DNA of 64,000 bases from Azospirillum brasilense (GCF_007827795.1 NZ_VITI01000004.1:372001-436000), one strand, 5' to 3'; positions 27,084 to 36,867 are shown, counted from the first letter of the stretch. Made by a program: numbers and translations. Notes: a model not told the origin generated them from the sequence alone.

Positions 27084-30000
27084 TTACGACAGGTCGCCCA
27101 GAGGGGGCAGTGAGCGGACGATCTTCATGGTTTCGAGGCTCACGGTAATCACTCGCTGCAACAGCTTCAACGGATAGGCTGGATCGCCCACGGTTTCGAT
27201 GGCGTACAGATTGGCGTCATTCACAATGCCGCTGGCCTTGTCGGTCTTCACACACTGACGTTCCATCACCCAATCAATCGCCGACTTGCCGTTGACCACA
27301 TAGTCATAGGCTTCCAGCGGAATGCCGGTCACGGTGATGTTGGCGTTGTAGATCACCGTCTTCTTGTCCAGCTTCGGGCGCTTGCCTGCGAACTTCATCT
27401 GTTCCACCCGATAAAAGCTCTGTGGGTCGGCGGGCGGGGCCAAGCCGACATCGCCACGGGTAAAGGTCAGCGGATAGGGTTCCACGCTCTCGTAATCGAC
27501 GTGAAGCGCGCCCAAGGCCCGCCCAGCCTCAACGAAGGCCCGGAAGTTGGCATAGGGTTTAACGGCGGGAATGCGCGGCAACTGTTTGGACAGGTTGTCG
27601 GCGTAACGCTCCCGGTATTCCTCCGAATGCAGCAGGCCATAGACGTAATAGAACAGATCATCCTTAGTGATGAACTCGCCTGGATAGACGGCTTGGAAGT
27701 GCGCCAGCCCTTCGTCGGTGATGGCATCAATACGGGTATATTTGTCGCTTGTCTCAGTCGGGGCACGGTCAAACAGTCCGTGTTGCGTGGCATTGCTGGT
27801 CTTCTCCGTTGCCTCTTCATAGAGATAACGAGGAAAGCATTGCGAACCACCATCAGTTTGCAGCTCGGGAATACAATCCATCATCAAGACGAACTGGCTG
27901 CCTTCTGGCGACCGTTGTTTGACCATAATGATATAGTTCTCCACGCCCACTCCCCCCATTGGGAAGATGCGCGGCATCTGATAAACTCTCTCATTAAAGG
28001 CACGATCATAATAGAGCCACTGGCGCGTGAAGGGTCGATAGAGGCTAGAGGAAAGGGAGTTCTGCTCAAATGAATGCCGAGTGCCCCGTGCTATGTCAGC
28101 CTTCAGTGCAGCGCTCCAACTAATTCTTTTTGGATCAGCGCTAACAAAGTCATCAACAATGGCGTCACGAGACTTGCGGCCTACATTAGGATATGCCGCA
28201 TCGAAGCGATCACATTCGGCGTTATAGAATTTAATCATCTCCCATATGTTGCTTGCTAAGGCCTCACGGCTAGGGTTGTATGCCCACGCATCGCGCTGCG
28301 TTTTCAAGCCGCTGGAGTAGTTGGCAAACAGCGCATTGCCACCTTTTGTGTCCTTTTCGCCTAACACTATAAACGCATCGAAATTTCGGTCCCTCTGCCC
28401 CAACCAATCACCATGATTATCGGGCCTAATTTCTTGCCAACCACTCTCTTGCGCAATCCCGCCGATACTTCTGAAGCGAGATACTATTGCCAGCTTTTCC
28501 TCTCGAGTCAGGTAGTCTCCAATGTCATGAAAACGGATTTTCCCTTTCTCTTTAGTATTCTGATTTTTGATCAATATAGAGATCGCTACTGGCGTGCGGC
28601 TACCGCTGCCAAAAATCTTACCACCCTCTCGCCTTGATCTCTCACCGGAAGTGCGTTGATTTCCGCGCAAATGAAAGACATGAATGCTTGAAAATTCATC
28701 GCTCAAGCATTTGCGAAGCCCGTCAGTTGTATTGCCATCCAACCAACCGGCATTGGAGACATAGGCAATGACGCCAGTATCCCCAATCCGGTCGCTGGCC
28801 CAACGGATTGCGCGAATATAACTGTCATAAAGCGAGTTCTTGTTGGTCGCATTCGAGCGCGCTGCATATGTTGTGCGAATGCGACTGTCTAGTTTTGGAT
28901 ATTCTAGGTTTGCGGCATTATCATTAGCGTTACCTTGCCCAACAGAATAAGGCGGATTTCCCACGATCACCCGAATGTCCAACTCCTTTTGACGGGTGCG
29001 CCGGTTGCTGTTATCCGCCATCAAGTCGCTGACCAGATCCTTTTCCTGTTCGTAAAGCTGGAAAGTGTCTGTCAAGCAAATACCGTCAAAGGACACATAC
29101 TCCCCGCCCATGATGCCGTGATACACCGCTTCGATGTTGATCGCGGCGATGTAATAGGCCAGCAGAACCATTTCGTTGGCGTGGATTTCGTGGCGGTATT
29201 TGTGCTCCATCTCTTCCCGGCGGATCAGACCGGATTGCAGCAGGCGGGTGATGAAGGTTCCGGTTCCGACGAACGGGTCGATGATGTGAACGCCCTTGCT
29301 GCCCAGCGTCTGGCCGAATTCCGATTGCAGAACCTCATTCACCGAATGGATGATGAAATCGACAATCTCGACGGGGGTGTAAACAATCCCAAGGCGATCC
29401 CTTAGTTTTGGGAAAGCGTTTTGAAAAAACTTATCGTACAGTTCGACAATGATCTTTTGCTTTGCTTCCGCCTTGTCAATTCCAGCCGCGCGACGCCGCA
29501 CGCTGTCATAGAATTTCTCGAGGCTGGCGGACTCCTTGTCCAGATTGTGTTCGTCCAGGGCGGCCAACACTCGCTGCATCGCCACCGACACCGGGTTGCT
29601 TTGGGCAAAGCTGTAACCCTCGAACAGCGCATCGAACACCGGGCGGGTGATGATGTGTTGCGCCAGCATCTCGACGGCTTCGGCCGGCGTCACGCTGTCG
29701 TTTAAATCGTCGCGGATTTCGGCCAGGAAGGTGTCAAACGCCTTGCGTTCCGGGGTTCCGAGCTTCTCCACCAGGGCGGTGATGCGGGTGATGTGGGTTT
29801 GGGCGATCTTGGCGATGTCGGTGGCCCAATCCTCCCAATAGTCCCGCCGTCCGCATTTCTTAACGATCTTCGCCATGATGGCGCGGGAAATCTCATCGAA
29901 GACGAAGGAGGCTTGCGCCGGGCCGGTGTCCTGCGGCCGGTCGTCGCCCCGGTCATCGTCGCTGTCGGACGACGGCTTGCCGCCAACGTCGGCCTTGCCG

Positions 30001-32012
30001 GAGCCCTTTTCGGCGGCTTCGGGCAGCTCTTTGATCACGGCCACCACTTCGATGTGGTTGGACACGTCAACGCCCAGATCAACCTTGTTGATCATGGCGT
30101 CAAAGCGTTCGTCGTGGGACCGCAGAGCGTTCAGGATTTGCCAGACCACGCGATAGCGTTCGTTGTCGTTCAACGCCTCTTCCGGCGTCACCCCGGCCGG
30201 AACGCCCACGGGCAGGATGACATAGCCCAGCTTCTTGTCGGCGGCGCGGCGCATCACCCGGCCGACCGACTGAACCACGTCAATCTGTGACTTGCGCGGA
30301 TGCATGAACAGGATGGCGTCAAGCGCCGGAACGTCCACCCCTTCCGACAGACAGCGGGCGTTGGTCAGGATGCGGCAGGCGTCGCCGCCATGGTCTTCCT
30401 TCAACCACTCCAACAGCCGGTTGCGGTCCTTGGCGTTGTATGTGCCGTCCACATGCTCCAACTGGCATTCCAGCGTTTCGTCGTCGGCTGTGGTCGCCTT
30501 GCCTTCGTCCGACTCCAGATATTCGGCAACGACTTGGGCAAATTCCTGCTGGATCAGCTTTGACGTGGCGATGTCCTTGCAGAAGGCCAGCGCCCGTTTC
30601 ATCGGCTGAATGTCAGTCGGCAAGTCGCCATGCAGCCCGTGTTTGGTCAGCGCCTTGTAACAGCCGATGATCTTGGTTGCGTCGTCCAGTTTCAGTTCGG
30701 ACGTTCCATCGGCCAGACGGCGTTGCACGCCGCTGCTGACCAGGGTTTCGTCAACCGCCAGCACAAGAACCTTGTAGTCGGTCAACAGCTTGTTTTCGAC
30801 GGCCCAGCCGAACCCACGGGTGAACAGGGTTTGACCGTACAGCGTCTCGTCATCCATCGAACACAGAACGGCGGATGCTTCATTGGCCTTGCTCTTGACC
30901 GCATCGCCGAAGACGCGCGGGGTCGCGGTCATGTAGAGCCGCTTGGCGCCCGCGATGAAGTCTTGGTTGTGGATCTTGACGAAGTTGCTTTCCTCGTCAC
31001 CGTCCAGCGTCGCGCCCGTGGTTCGGTGGGCTTCATCGCAGATGATCAGGTCGAACGCGCCCAGACCGTGCCTGTTCTGTGCGTCGGAAATGACCTGAAT
31101 GGATTGGTAGGTGGAAAACACCACGGTCATGCGGTCGGGGGCCGGCTGCGCCGCGCGGTGCGCCAGCTTCGCCGCGTCGGTGGTGGCGGGGTAATCCAGG
31201 TCGTGGGTTTCGATTTCGGCCACGTCGCTGTTGGAGCGGCGGCGCTTGCCGACCTGAACATCGGAACAGACGGCAAAGGCGCGCAACGGCAGCACCGCGT
31301 CGATGGTCCATTCGCGGATGGTCTGACTCATCAAGGCCAGCGACGGGACCAGAAACAGCACGGTCTTGCCGGTGCCTGCCAAATCCTCGGCGATCTTCAA
31401 GCCGGTGAAGGTCTTGCCGGTGCCGCACGCCATAATCAGCTTGCCACGGTCGGCCTCTGCCAAGCCGTTGCGGACGGCTTCCAACGCCTCTTGCTGGTGG
31501 GGGCGGATTTCCTTCTTGGGCGCGAGTCGGATTTCATCGTGCAGCAGGTAGGCCGACCAATCAATCGGGCTGTCGCTCAATCGGTCCAGCCCGATCCGAG
31601 ACACCGGCTTGTCTTGATCCTCCAATGCCGCTTCGGCGTTAATTCCCCAAGGCGCGTCCGTGGTGTCGATGATCAGGCGGCGCGTGAATTTCCGCACCCC
31701 GGACGCGGTAAAGAAGCTGTCGAGGTCCGCCCGCTGTATCCGGTGTCCGGTCTGGTAGAACTTGCACTGAATGGCGCAAAAGCTGTCTTCGCCCTTGATC
31801 TTGGCGACCGCATCAATCCCGGTGTCCTTGGCGTTCAGACCGTTCCGGGTGGCCCAATCCGAATAGAGCCATGCGTCTTCGTATTCCTGCCGCATGCCCG
31901 GATCGTTCTTGATGAAGGCCACGGCGAACCGCTCGAAATACCCGCCCTTCTCACGTTCCGTTTGGGCGTAGGACCGGAACTCTTCAAGGAGTTGAGCAAG
32001 GGCGGCGTTCAT
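27084..32012 (-). CDS. Single-chain (type ISP-like) restriction-modification enzyme
   Basis: 1642-residue defence protein combining all activities in one chain. Domains in order: Mrr-like nuclease (DTGIDAVAKIKGEDSF then CAIQCKFY, residues ~60-85, the D-xK motif); SF2 helicase/translocase with Walker A MACGTGKT near 194, DEAH near 325 and QSVGRVMRR; N6-adenine methyltransferase with DPFVGTGTF near 912 and NPPYS near 1017; then a target-recognition and C-terminal region. This order matches LlaGI/LlaBIII type ISP enzymes, which translocate on DNA and cut between head-to-head sites. All key motifs appear intact. The DNA for the region after NPPY is clearly lower in GC. It is the island's cargo. 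Confidence 0.92.
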   Translation of the reverse strand: MNAALAQLLEEFRSYAQTEREKGGYFERFAVAFIKNDPGMRQEYEDAWLYSDWATRNGLNAKDTGIDAVAKIKGEDSFCAIQCKFYQTGHRIQRADLDSFFTASGVRKFTRRLIIDTTDAPWGINAEAALEDQDKPVSRIGLDRLSDSPIDWSAYLLHDEIRLAPKKEIRPHQQEALEAVRNGLAEADRGKLIMACGTGKTFTGLKIAEDLAGTGKTVLFLVPSLALMSQTIREWTIDAVLPLRAFAVCSDVQVGKRRRSNSDVAEIETHDLDYPATTDAAKLAHRAAQPAPDRMTVVFSTYQSIQVISDAQNRHGLGAFDLIICDEAHRTTGATLDGDEESNFVKIHNQDFIAGAKRLYMTATPRVFGDAVKSKANEASAVLCSMDDETLYGQTLFTRGFGWAVENKLLTDYKVLVLAVDETLVSSGVQRRLADGTSELKLDDATKIIGCYKALTKHGLHGDLPTDIQPMKRALAFCKDIATSKLIQQEFAQVVAEYLESDEGKATTADDETLECQLEHVDGTYNAKDRNRLLEWLKEDHGGDACRILTNARCLSEGVDVPALDAILFMHPRKSQIDVVQSVGRVMRRAADKKLGYVILPVGVPAGVTPEEALNDNERYRVVWQILNALRSHDERFDAMINKVDLGVDVSNHIEVVAVIKELPEAAEKGSGKADVGGKPSSDSDDDRGDDRPQDTGPAQASFVFDEISRAIMAKIVKKCGRRDYWEDWATDIAKIAQTHITRITALVEKLGTPERKAFDTFLAEIRDDLNDSVTPAEAVEMLAQHIITRPVFDALFEGYSFAQSNPVSVAMQRVLAALDEHNLDKESASLEKFYDSVRRRAAGIDKAEAKQKIIVELYDKFFQNAFPKLRDRLGIVYTPVEIVDFIIHSVNEVLQSEFGQTLGSKGVHIIDPFVGTGTFITRLLQSGLIRREEMEHKYRHEIHANEMVLLAYYIAAINIEAVYHGIMGGEYVSFDGICLTDTFQLYEQEKDLVSDLMADNSNRRTRQKELDIRVIVGNPPYSVGQGNANDNAANLEYPKLDSRIRTTYAARSNATNKNSLYDSYIRAIRWASDRIGDTGVIAYVSNAGWLDGNTTDGLRKCLSDEFSSIHVFHLRGNQRTSGERSRREGGKIFGSGSRTPVAISILIKNQNTKEKGKIRFHDIGDYLTREEKLAIVSRFRSIGGIAQESGWQEIRPDNHGDWLGQRDRNFDAFIVLGEKDTKGGNALFANYSSGLKTQRDAWAYNPSREALASNIWEMIKFYNAECDRFDAAYPNVGRKSRDAIVDDFVSADPKRISWSAALKADIARGTRHSFEQNSLSSSLYRPFTRQWLYYDRAFNERVYQMPRIFPMGGVGVENYIIMVKQRSPEGSQFVLMMDCIPELQTDGGSQCFPRYLYEEATEKTSNATQHGLFDRAPTETSDKYTRIDAITDEGLAHFQAVYPGEFITKDDLFYYVYGLLHSEEYRERYADNLSKQLPRIPAVKPYANFRAFVEAGRALGALHVDYESVEPYPLTFTRGDVGLAPPADPQSFYRVEQMKFAGKRPKLDKKTVIYNANITVTGIPLEAYDYVVNGKSAIDWVMERQCVKTDKASGIVNDANLYAIETVGDPAYPLKLLQRVITVSLETMKIVRSLPPLGDLS

Positions 32013-32126
32013 TATGAAAAATCCTCACGAACGGACGAAAAGCGCCTCCTTCATGCCATAGCGGTTACGCGGAAAGATAGTCTCGCAAGATCGGCTATGC
32101 GCGCCGTTCCGTGTCGTCCAGTGTGG

Positions 32127-33428
32127 TCAAGCGCTCCGCACCGGAAGGGGTACGACGTTGCCGGTTTCCGACCGTTTGCCGTCCGCACAGGACAGGACAT
32201 GCTTCCCCCAGGTTTCCAGGGCGGCTTTGCGTTCGGGTAGGAAGGCATTGCGCTGGTAGACGCGACCCACATCCGACAGCCCGCCGGCCGCGACATGGTT
32301 CAGCAGTTTGTCCGCGACATGGGGGGAGAAGCCGGCCCCGGCCAGCCATGTGACGCAGGACCGGCGGAAATCATGCAGGCGCCATTCCGGCATCGGCTTC
32401 GGCGGCTTCCTCCCGGCTTTCTCCGCCAGCGCGATCCGGTGTTTCTCGACCGCGATGGTTAGCCGCTCCGTAGCCTTGGAGAAACCCGACGCGGGGGTTT
32501 TGCCCGTGGTGGTGAACAGCAGGTCAACCGGGTGCCCCTCATCGTCCTGTTGCCGGGGCACGGTTGCCAGTATGGCGCGGGCTTCGTCGGACAGGTGGAC
32601 GACATGGGGCTTGCCGTTCTTCGCCCGCTCGCCCGGCAAGGTCCATACGGTCATGTCGTCGCTGATTTCGGACCAACGCATGCCCGCCACTTCGTCGCGC
32701 CGTTGCGCGGTCAACAGCAGCAGGCGGACCAGCGGGGCGAAGGGATAGCCCAGCGTTCCGGCGGCCTCGTAGATCGCGCCGACTTCCTCATCCGACAGAA
32801 CCCGATCCCGCGACGTGATGGCGGCGGGGATGGGAAGCCCCTGGAAAGGGTTGGCGGCCAGCCGGTCACGCTTCACAGCCCAGCCGAAACAGGCGCGACC
32901 ATAGGCCAGCGTGCGCCCGGCCATGGCATGCTTGCCGTTCTTCACCAGGGCGTCGAGGGTCCGCACGGCATCGGCGCGGGTGATGGCGTCGGCCCGCCGG
33001 TCGAGGAAGGCAGCAAAGACGGTGGACACCGCGCGCACCGCTTCCTTGCGGTAGCTCTCCCGCCGGCTGACCAGCCCCAGCTTGTTCCAATCGTCCAGCA
33101 GGACGCGCAGCGTGAGCCGTTCGGCTTGGGCTTCGATCACGGCGGCTTCACGGGCGGCTTTCAGGTCCGCAGCCGGGTCCGCACCCTTCGCCACATCGCC
33201 CAGGATGCTGCGCGCGGCCGTCCGGGCTTGGTCGAGCGACAGGCTTCCCCAGCGCCCCACGGGAACGCGGCGCCTCTGTCCGGCCACCGTGTACTGAACA
33301 AGGAAGGTCTTGCCACCGGATGCGGTGACGCGAACGCCCAGACCGGGCACCGCGTCATCAAACACCAGCCGGTCGCGCTTTCCCTCTTCGCACGCCAGCG
33401 CCGCAATCGCCTTTTCGGTGAGCTTCAT
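32127..33428 (-). CDS. int: Tyrosine recombinase (P4-type integrase)
   Basis: 433-residue site-specific integrase. The N-terminus is the DUF4102 arm-binding domain (LTEKAIAALACEEGKRDRLV to VGRWGSLSLDQAR). The catalytic residues are readable: Arg243 in AQRRDEVAG, His352 and Arg355 in LHDFRR, His378 in LLNH and nucleophile Tyr391 in GRVYQRN. A GGGGGA site is six bases from the ATG at 33428. It lies next to the right-hand att repeat, so it should catalyse insertion into and excision from tRNA-Thr. It appears intact. Confidence 0.96.
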   Translation of the reverse strand: MKLTEKAIAALACEEGKRDRLVFDDAVPGLGVRVTASGGKTFLVQYTVAGQRRRVPVGRWGSLSLDQARTAARSILGDVAKGADPAADLKAAREAAVIEAQAERLTLRVLLDDWNKLGLVSRRESYRKEAVRAVSTVFAAFLDRRADAITRADAVRTLDALVKNGKHAMAGRTLAYGRACFGWAVKRDRLAANPFQGLPIPAAITSRDRVLSDEEVGAIYEAAGTLGYPFAPLVRLLLLTAQRRDEVAGMRWSEISDDMTVWTLPGERAKNGKPHVVHLSDEARAILATVPRQQDDEGHPVDLLFTTTGKTPASGFSKATERLTIAVEKHRIALAEKAGRKPPKPMPEWRLHDFRRSCVTWLAGAGFSPHVADKLLNHVAAGGLSDVGRVYQRNAFLPERKAALETWGKHVLSCADGKRSETGNVVPLPVRSA

Positions 33429-33448
33429 GTCATCCCCCGGACCTTTTA

Positions 33449-33560
33449 GCGGACCCGTAGCGGACCTTTCGGACCCGCATTTCGTGTCGCCCTGTGTCGT
33501 CACAGAGTCAGAGGGTATCTCGAAATATGCCGACATATCAATGGGTTTAGAGGGGTCCGC
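33449..33560. promoter_or_regulatory. GCGGACC arm-type repeats at right end of island
   Basis: GCGGACC occurs at 33449 and 33460, the close variant TCGGACC at about 33469, and the reverse GGTCCGC at 33554. The same heptamer occurs four times in the left 110 bases of the island and lies just upstream of int. Spacing and orientation suggest recombinase or excisionase arm sites, or autoregulation of int. This is inference from repetition. Confidence 0.5.
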
Positions 33561-33598
33561 GTCGGCTTGCGTCATCCCGCTTCGGCATGAAGCGCCTT

Positions 33599-33644
33599 AT
33601 TCGTAATCAGTAGGTCCGGGGTTCAAATCCCTGCTGCGGCACCA
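33599..33644. repeat. attR direct repeat (tRNA-Thr 3' fragment)
   Basis: An exact copy of 21223-21268. It lacks the D arm and 5' acceptor strand, so it is not a functional tRNA. The following hairpin (AAGGCCCTGGAAGG...CCTTCCGGGGCCTT) is an analogue of the one after the intact tRNA, so the terminator was duplicated in part as well. Confidence 0.95.
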
Positions 33645-33726
33645 CTCTAAGGCCCTGGAAGGTAACGCCTTCCGGGGCCTTTCCATGTGTGGCAATACTC
33701 ATCGCGCCCTTTTCCCGACAAGGCCG

Positions 33727-35298
33727 ATGCCCCAACCACTCGCCCCCTCCCCCCTCACCGACCTCGCCGCCGCATTGCGTCGGCCCGTGACGAGCGGGCA
33801 CGAGCTGAAGGCCATCGAGACGCTCTGCGAGGCCTTTCTCGACCGCCCCAGGGCCGAGCGGGCGCGGGCGGCGCGGGAGTTGCCCCGGCTGGCGCGGGGA
33901 GCGGACACCGTCCTGCTGCTGTCGGCCATGGCCGCCGTCTCGGGCGATCTGCGCTATTACGACGAGCTGCTCGACGCGGTTGAGGGCAACATCGCGCAAT
34001 CCGGGCTTGAGGGGTTGCTGCACATCCACGCCGGCATCGGGCGCCAACTCTTTTTGATGCGCATGAATCCGGCGAGCCGCCCCGGCTTTTTCGAGGAGCG
34101 GCAGTTCCCCTTTTACCGCCGCATCCTCGACGAGATCCGCCGCCGTCAGGCCATCGTCCCGCCCGCCCGCCGGGCCGGGGGAGCGGACAGCGGGCGGGTC
34201 GTGCTGGTGACCAACCAGTTCCTGTCGCTGCGCCATCAGCCGTCGCGCGACCTGCTGTCCTACGCCGCCCTGCTGGAGGACCGCTGCGGGCGGGAGGTGG
34301 TGATCCTCAACACCAACATCATGCCGACAGAGGTCCACAGCCTGTTCGTGCCCTCCTTCGCGGCGTCGGTGGAACCCGCCTTCTCCGGCGATCAGAGGAT
34401 CGAGGCGGACGGGCGCACCCATCGCATGCTGTCCTCCGTCGAGCCCTGCGTCAGCCCCGGCAAGATCGCCGGGTTCATGGAGGCCATCGCGGCGCTCGAT
34501 CCCGACGCGGTGCTGTCGCTCGGCGGGTCGTGCGTCGTGGCCGACCTGATGGCCGGGGCGCGTCCCACCCTGTGCATCCCGACGACCACCGGGGCCACCC
34601 TGTCGCTGGCCGACATCGTGCTGGATTTCGGCGGCGGCGCGGCACCCGCCCAGGGACCGCTGGTCCGGTCCTGGCGTCCCTTCCGCTTCCTGCATTCGCT
34701 GGCCGGGGCCACCCCGAGGAAAGAAGGATCGCGCGCCGCCTTCGGGCTGGATGAGGGCGCCTTCGTCTGCGCCGTCGTCGGCAACCGGCTGGACGAGGAG
34801 GCGGACGGCGCCTTCCTCGCCATGCTGGACGCGCTGTTCGACCGCGTGCCGCGCGCCGTCGCCGTCTTCGCCGGGCACGCCGACGCCCTGCCCCGGCGGC
34901 TGGCCGCCGCGCGCCACGCAGCACGGCTGCGCTGCCTGGGCTATGTGTCGGACATGGGCGCCCTGCTGGCGGTCTGCGACGCCTATGTGAATCCCCGGCG
35001 GACCGGCGGGGGCGCCAGCGCCGCCGAGGCCTTGGCCGCCGGGGCGGTGCCGCTGTCGCTTCCCGGCGGCGACGTCCCCAGCGTCGTCGGACGGCACTTC
35101 ATCCATCACGACTATGGCGGTTTCGTCGATCGGCTGGCCGCTCTGGCCGCCGACCCCGCCGCCTTGGCCGCCGCCGCCGCGGAGGCCCGCGTCCAAGGGT
35201 CGCGCCGCGCCGGGCCGGCGGAGGCCGCCGCCGACCTGTCGCGCTATCTCGACGAGGCGGCATCGCTGTTCCACGGCCGGCGGTCCTCAGCGGACTGA
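33727..35298 (+). CDS. GT-B type glycosyltransferase-like protein
   Basis: 523 residues. The N-terminal ~140 residues are helical (PRAERARAARELPRLARGAD), like an HMW1C or TPR-like helical domain. The middle begins a Rossmann strand (RVVLVTNQFLSLRHQPSRDL). The C-terminal donor-binding domain has VVGNRLDEEADGAFLAML, LRCLGYVSDMGALLAVCDAY and NPRRTGGGASAAEALAAGAV, the Gly-rich and Glu signature of GT-B enzymes. The acceptor is unknown. It starts beyond the island's right end; I chose the ATG giving MPQPLAPSPL. Confidence 0.72.
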   Translation: MPQPLAPSPLTDLAAALRRPVTSGHELKAIETLCEAFLDRPRAERARAARELPRLARGADTVLLLSAMAAVSGDLRYYDELLDAVEGNIAQSGLEGLLHIHAGIGRQLFLMRMNPASRPGFFEERQFPFYRRILDEIRRRQAIVPPARRAGGADSGRVVLVTNQFLSLRHQPSRDLLSYAALLEDRCGREVVILNTNIMPTEVHSLFVPSFAASVEPAFSGDQRIEADGRTHRMLSSVEPCVSPGKIAGFMEAIAALDPDAVLSLGGSCVVADLMAGARPTLCIPTTTGATLSLADIVLDFGGGAAPAQGPLVRSWRPFRFLHSLAGATPRKEGSRAAFGLDEGAFVCAVVGNRLDEEADGAFLAMLDALFDRVPRAVAVFAGHADALPRRLAAARHAARLRCLGYVSDMGALLAVCDAYVNPRRTGGGASAAEALAAGAVPLSLPGGDVPSVVGRHFIHHDYGGFVDRLAALAADPAALAAAAAEARVQGSRRAGPAEAAADLSRYLDEAASLFHGRRSSAD

Positions 35299-35467
35299 TC
35301 CGGGCGAAGTGATCCGGGCCGACGCCGTCAACCGCTTTATCGCACAGGCGGAGCAAACTCCCGGCTTGCTTTGGCGCCGGTGCCTTTCCAATAATCCGCG
35401 CTCCCCGACCGGGCGTCCGCTGGGACGCCGCGGCGGGTGTCTTATTTTCTGCAACGAGGACCTTTTC

Positions 35468-35896
35468 ATGCGCGCCTTCGACGGCCAGCATTCCGACAAC
35501 GTCGCCATCAAGCGCACGCGGGAGCAGAAGCAGCTTCAGCTCCAGCAGTTGAAGGAGCAGCTCGCCACCCTGAAGTCCCACGCGGCCCCGGCGATCCGTG
35601 AAGCGCTGATGAAGCGCATCGCCGAGCTGGACGCGGAGATGCGCCAGCCGCCGAAGCCCCCGCGCGAGGGCCGCGGCGACGGTCCCCGTGGCGAGGGGCG
35701 CGGCCCCCGTGGTGATGGTCCGCGCGGTGATGGTCCCCGTGGTGATGGTCCCCGTGGCGACCGCCCGCGCCGCGAGGGCTTCTCCCGCAGCGAGACCTTC
35801 CGGTCGGATGGCCCGCGCGGTGATGGCCCCCGTGGCGATGGTCCTCGTGGCGATGGTCCTCTTTCGCCCTTCGCCTCCCCGCGCCGCCGCGGCTGA
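35468..35896 (+). CDS. Coiled-coil protein with RGDGP tandem repeats
   Basis: 142 residues. A coiled coil (KRTREQKQLQLQQLKEQLATLKS, residues ~15-40) is followed by a helix (IREALMKRIAELDAEM). The C-terminal half is a low-complexity repeat of PRGDGPRGDG units interrupted by RREGFSRSETFRSD. The repeat is copied at the DNA level (GGTGATGGTCCCCGTG-like units at 35709-35860), prone to length variation. GAGGA precedes the ATG. RNA binding by the Arg/Gly-rich tail is plausible but unproven. Confidence 0.75.
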   Translation: MRAFDGQHSDNVAIKRTREQKQLQLQQLKEQLATLKSHAAPAIREALMKRIAELDAEMRQPPKPPREGRGDGPRGEGRGPRGDGPRGDGPRGDGPRGDRPRREGFSRSETFRSDGPRGDGPRGDGPRGDGPLSPFASPRRRG

Positions 35897-35948
35897 GCCG
35901 CGAAACACCCCTTGACGGGTCCACGTCCAGCCCCATGAGTCGCCAGCC

Positions 35949-36863
35949 GTGAGCGAAAACGCCACCCCTGCCCGCCGCCGCCTGTTCGATCAGGCGTGGC
36001 TCCTGATGATGTTGCCGCCGCTGTTCTGGTCCAGCAACGCCGTCCTGGGCCGCGCGGTGTCGGGGGAGGTGCCGCCGGTCGGGCTGGCCTTCTGGCGCTG
36101 GACGCTGGGGATGCTGCTGGTTCTGCCCTTCGCGTGGCGGCATCTGCGGCACGACGCGCGGGCGCTGGCCGCCCAATGGCCGGTCGTGCTGCTGCTGTCG
36201 GCGCTGGGCATCGCGGTCTTCAACACCTTCCTCTATGTCGGGCTGCACACCACCACGGCGCTGAACGCGGTGATGATGCAGTCCTCGATGCCGGTGCTGA
36301 TCGTGCTGATGAGTCTGGCGCTGTTCGGCGACCGGGTGACCCCGCTGCAAGGGGTGGGCATCGCCGTGTCGTTGGCCGGCGCCCTGACGCTGATCGCGCG
36401 GGGCGACCCGGCGGTGCTGATCGGGCTGCAGCTCGCCGCCGGGGATCTGTGGGTGCTGGCGGCGGTGCTCGGCTACGCCGCCTACACCGCCCTGCTGCGC
36501 CGCCGCCCGACGGTGCATGGCCTCAGCTTCATCGCCGTCACCTTCGCGGGCGGCGCGGCGATGCTGCTGCCCTTCTACCTGTGGGAAAGCGTCGGCGGGA
36601 ATCCCATGCCGATCACCCCAACGGCGCTGGGGGCGGTCGCCTATGTGGCGCTGTTCCCGTCGATCGCCGCCTATCTCTGCTTCAACCGCGCCGTGGCGCT
36701 GGTCGGCGCCAACACGGCGGGAATGTGCATTCATCTGATGCCGGTGTTCGGAAGCATCCTCGCCATCCTGTTCCTCGGCGAGCAGCCCCACCTCTACCAC
36801 GCCGCCGGCATCGGCCTGATCGCGGCGGGCATCCTGTTGGCCACCCGCCGCGCCAAGACCTGA
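35949..36863 (+). CDS. EamA-family (DMT) transporter
   Basis: 304-residue inner-membrane exporter with ten predicted helices arranged as two EamA repeats (LPPLFWSSNAVLGRAVSGEV near the start; AVLGYAAYTALLRRRPTV at the start of the second). The last helix pair reads MPVFGSILAILFLGEQPH, typical of the family. Members export amino acids, metabolites or drugs, but the substrate cannot be read. GTG start at 35949. Convergent with the TRAP transporter operon. Confidence 0.92.
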   Translation: MSENATPARRRLFDQAWLLMMLPPLFWSSNAVLGRAVSGEVPPVGLAFWRWTLGMLLVLPFAWRHLRHDARALAAQWPVVLLLSALGIAVFNTFLYVGLHTTTALNAVMMQSSMPVLIVLMSLALFGDRVTPLQGVGIAVSLAGALTLIARGDPAVLIGLQLAAGDLWVLAAVLGYAAYTALLRRRPTVHGLSFIAVTFAGGAAMLLPFYLWESVGGNPMPITPTALGAVAYVALFPSIAAYLCFNRAVALVGANTAGMCIHLMPVFGSILAILFLGEQPHLYHAAGIGLIAAGILLATRRAKT

Positions 36864-36867
36864 AGGG

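Noticed and set aside
33599..33644. A second tRNA-Thr gene at the right end of the island
   Set aside because: Only the 3' 46 bases are present; the D arm and 5' acceptor strand are missing, so it cannot fold as a tRNA.
35703..35860. The RGD-repeat tract as a CRISPR array
   Set aside because: Units are contiguous 15-base coding repeats without spacers and encode a steady RGDGP protein repeat.
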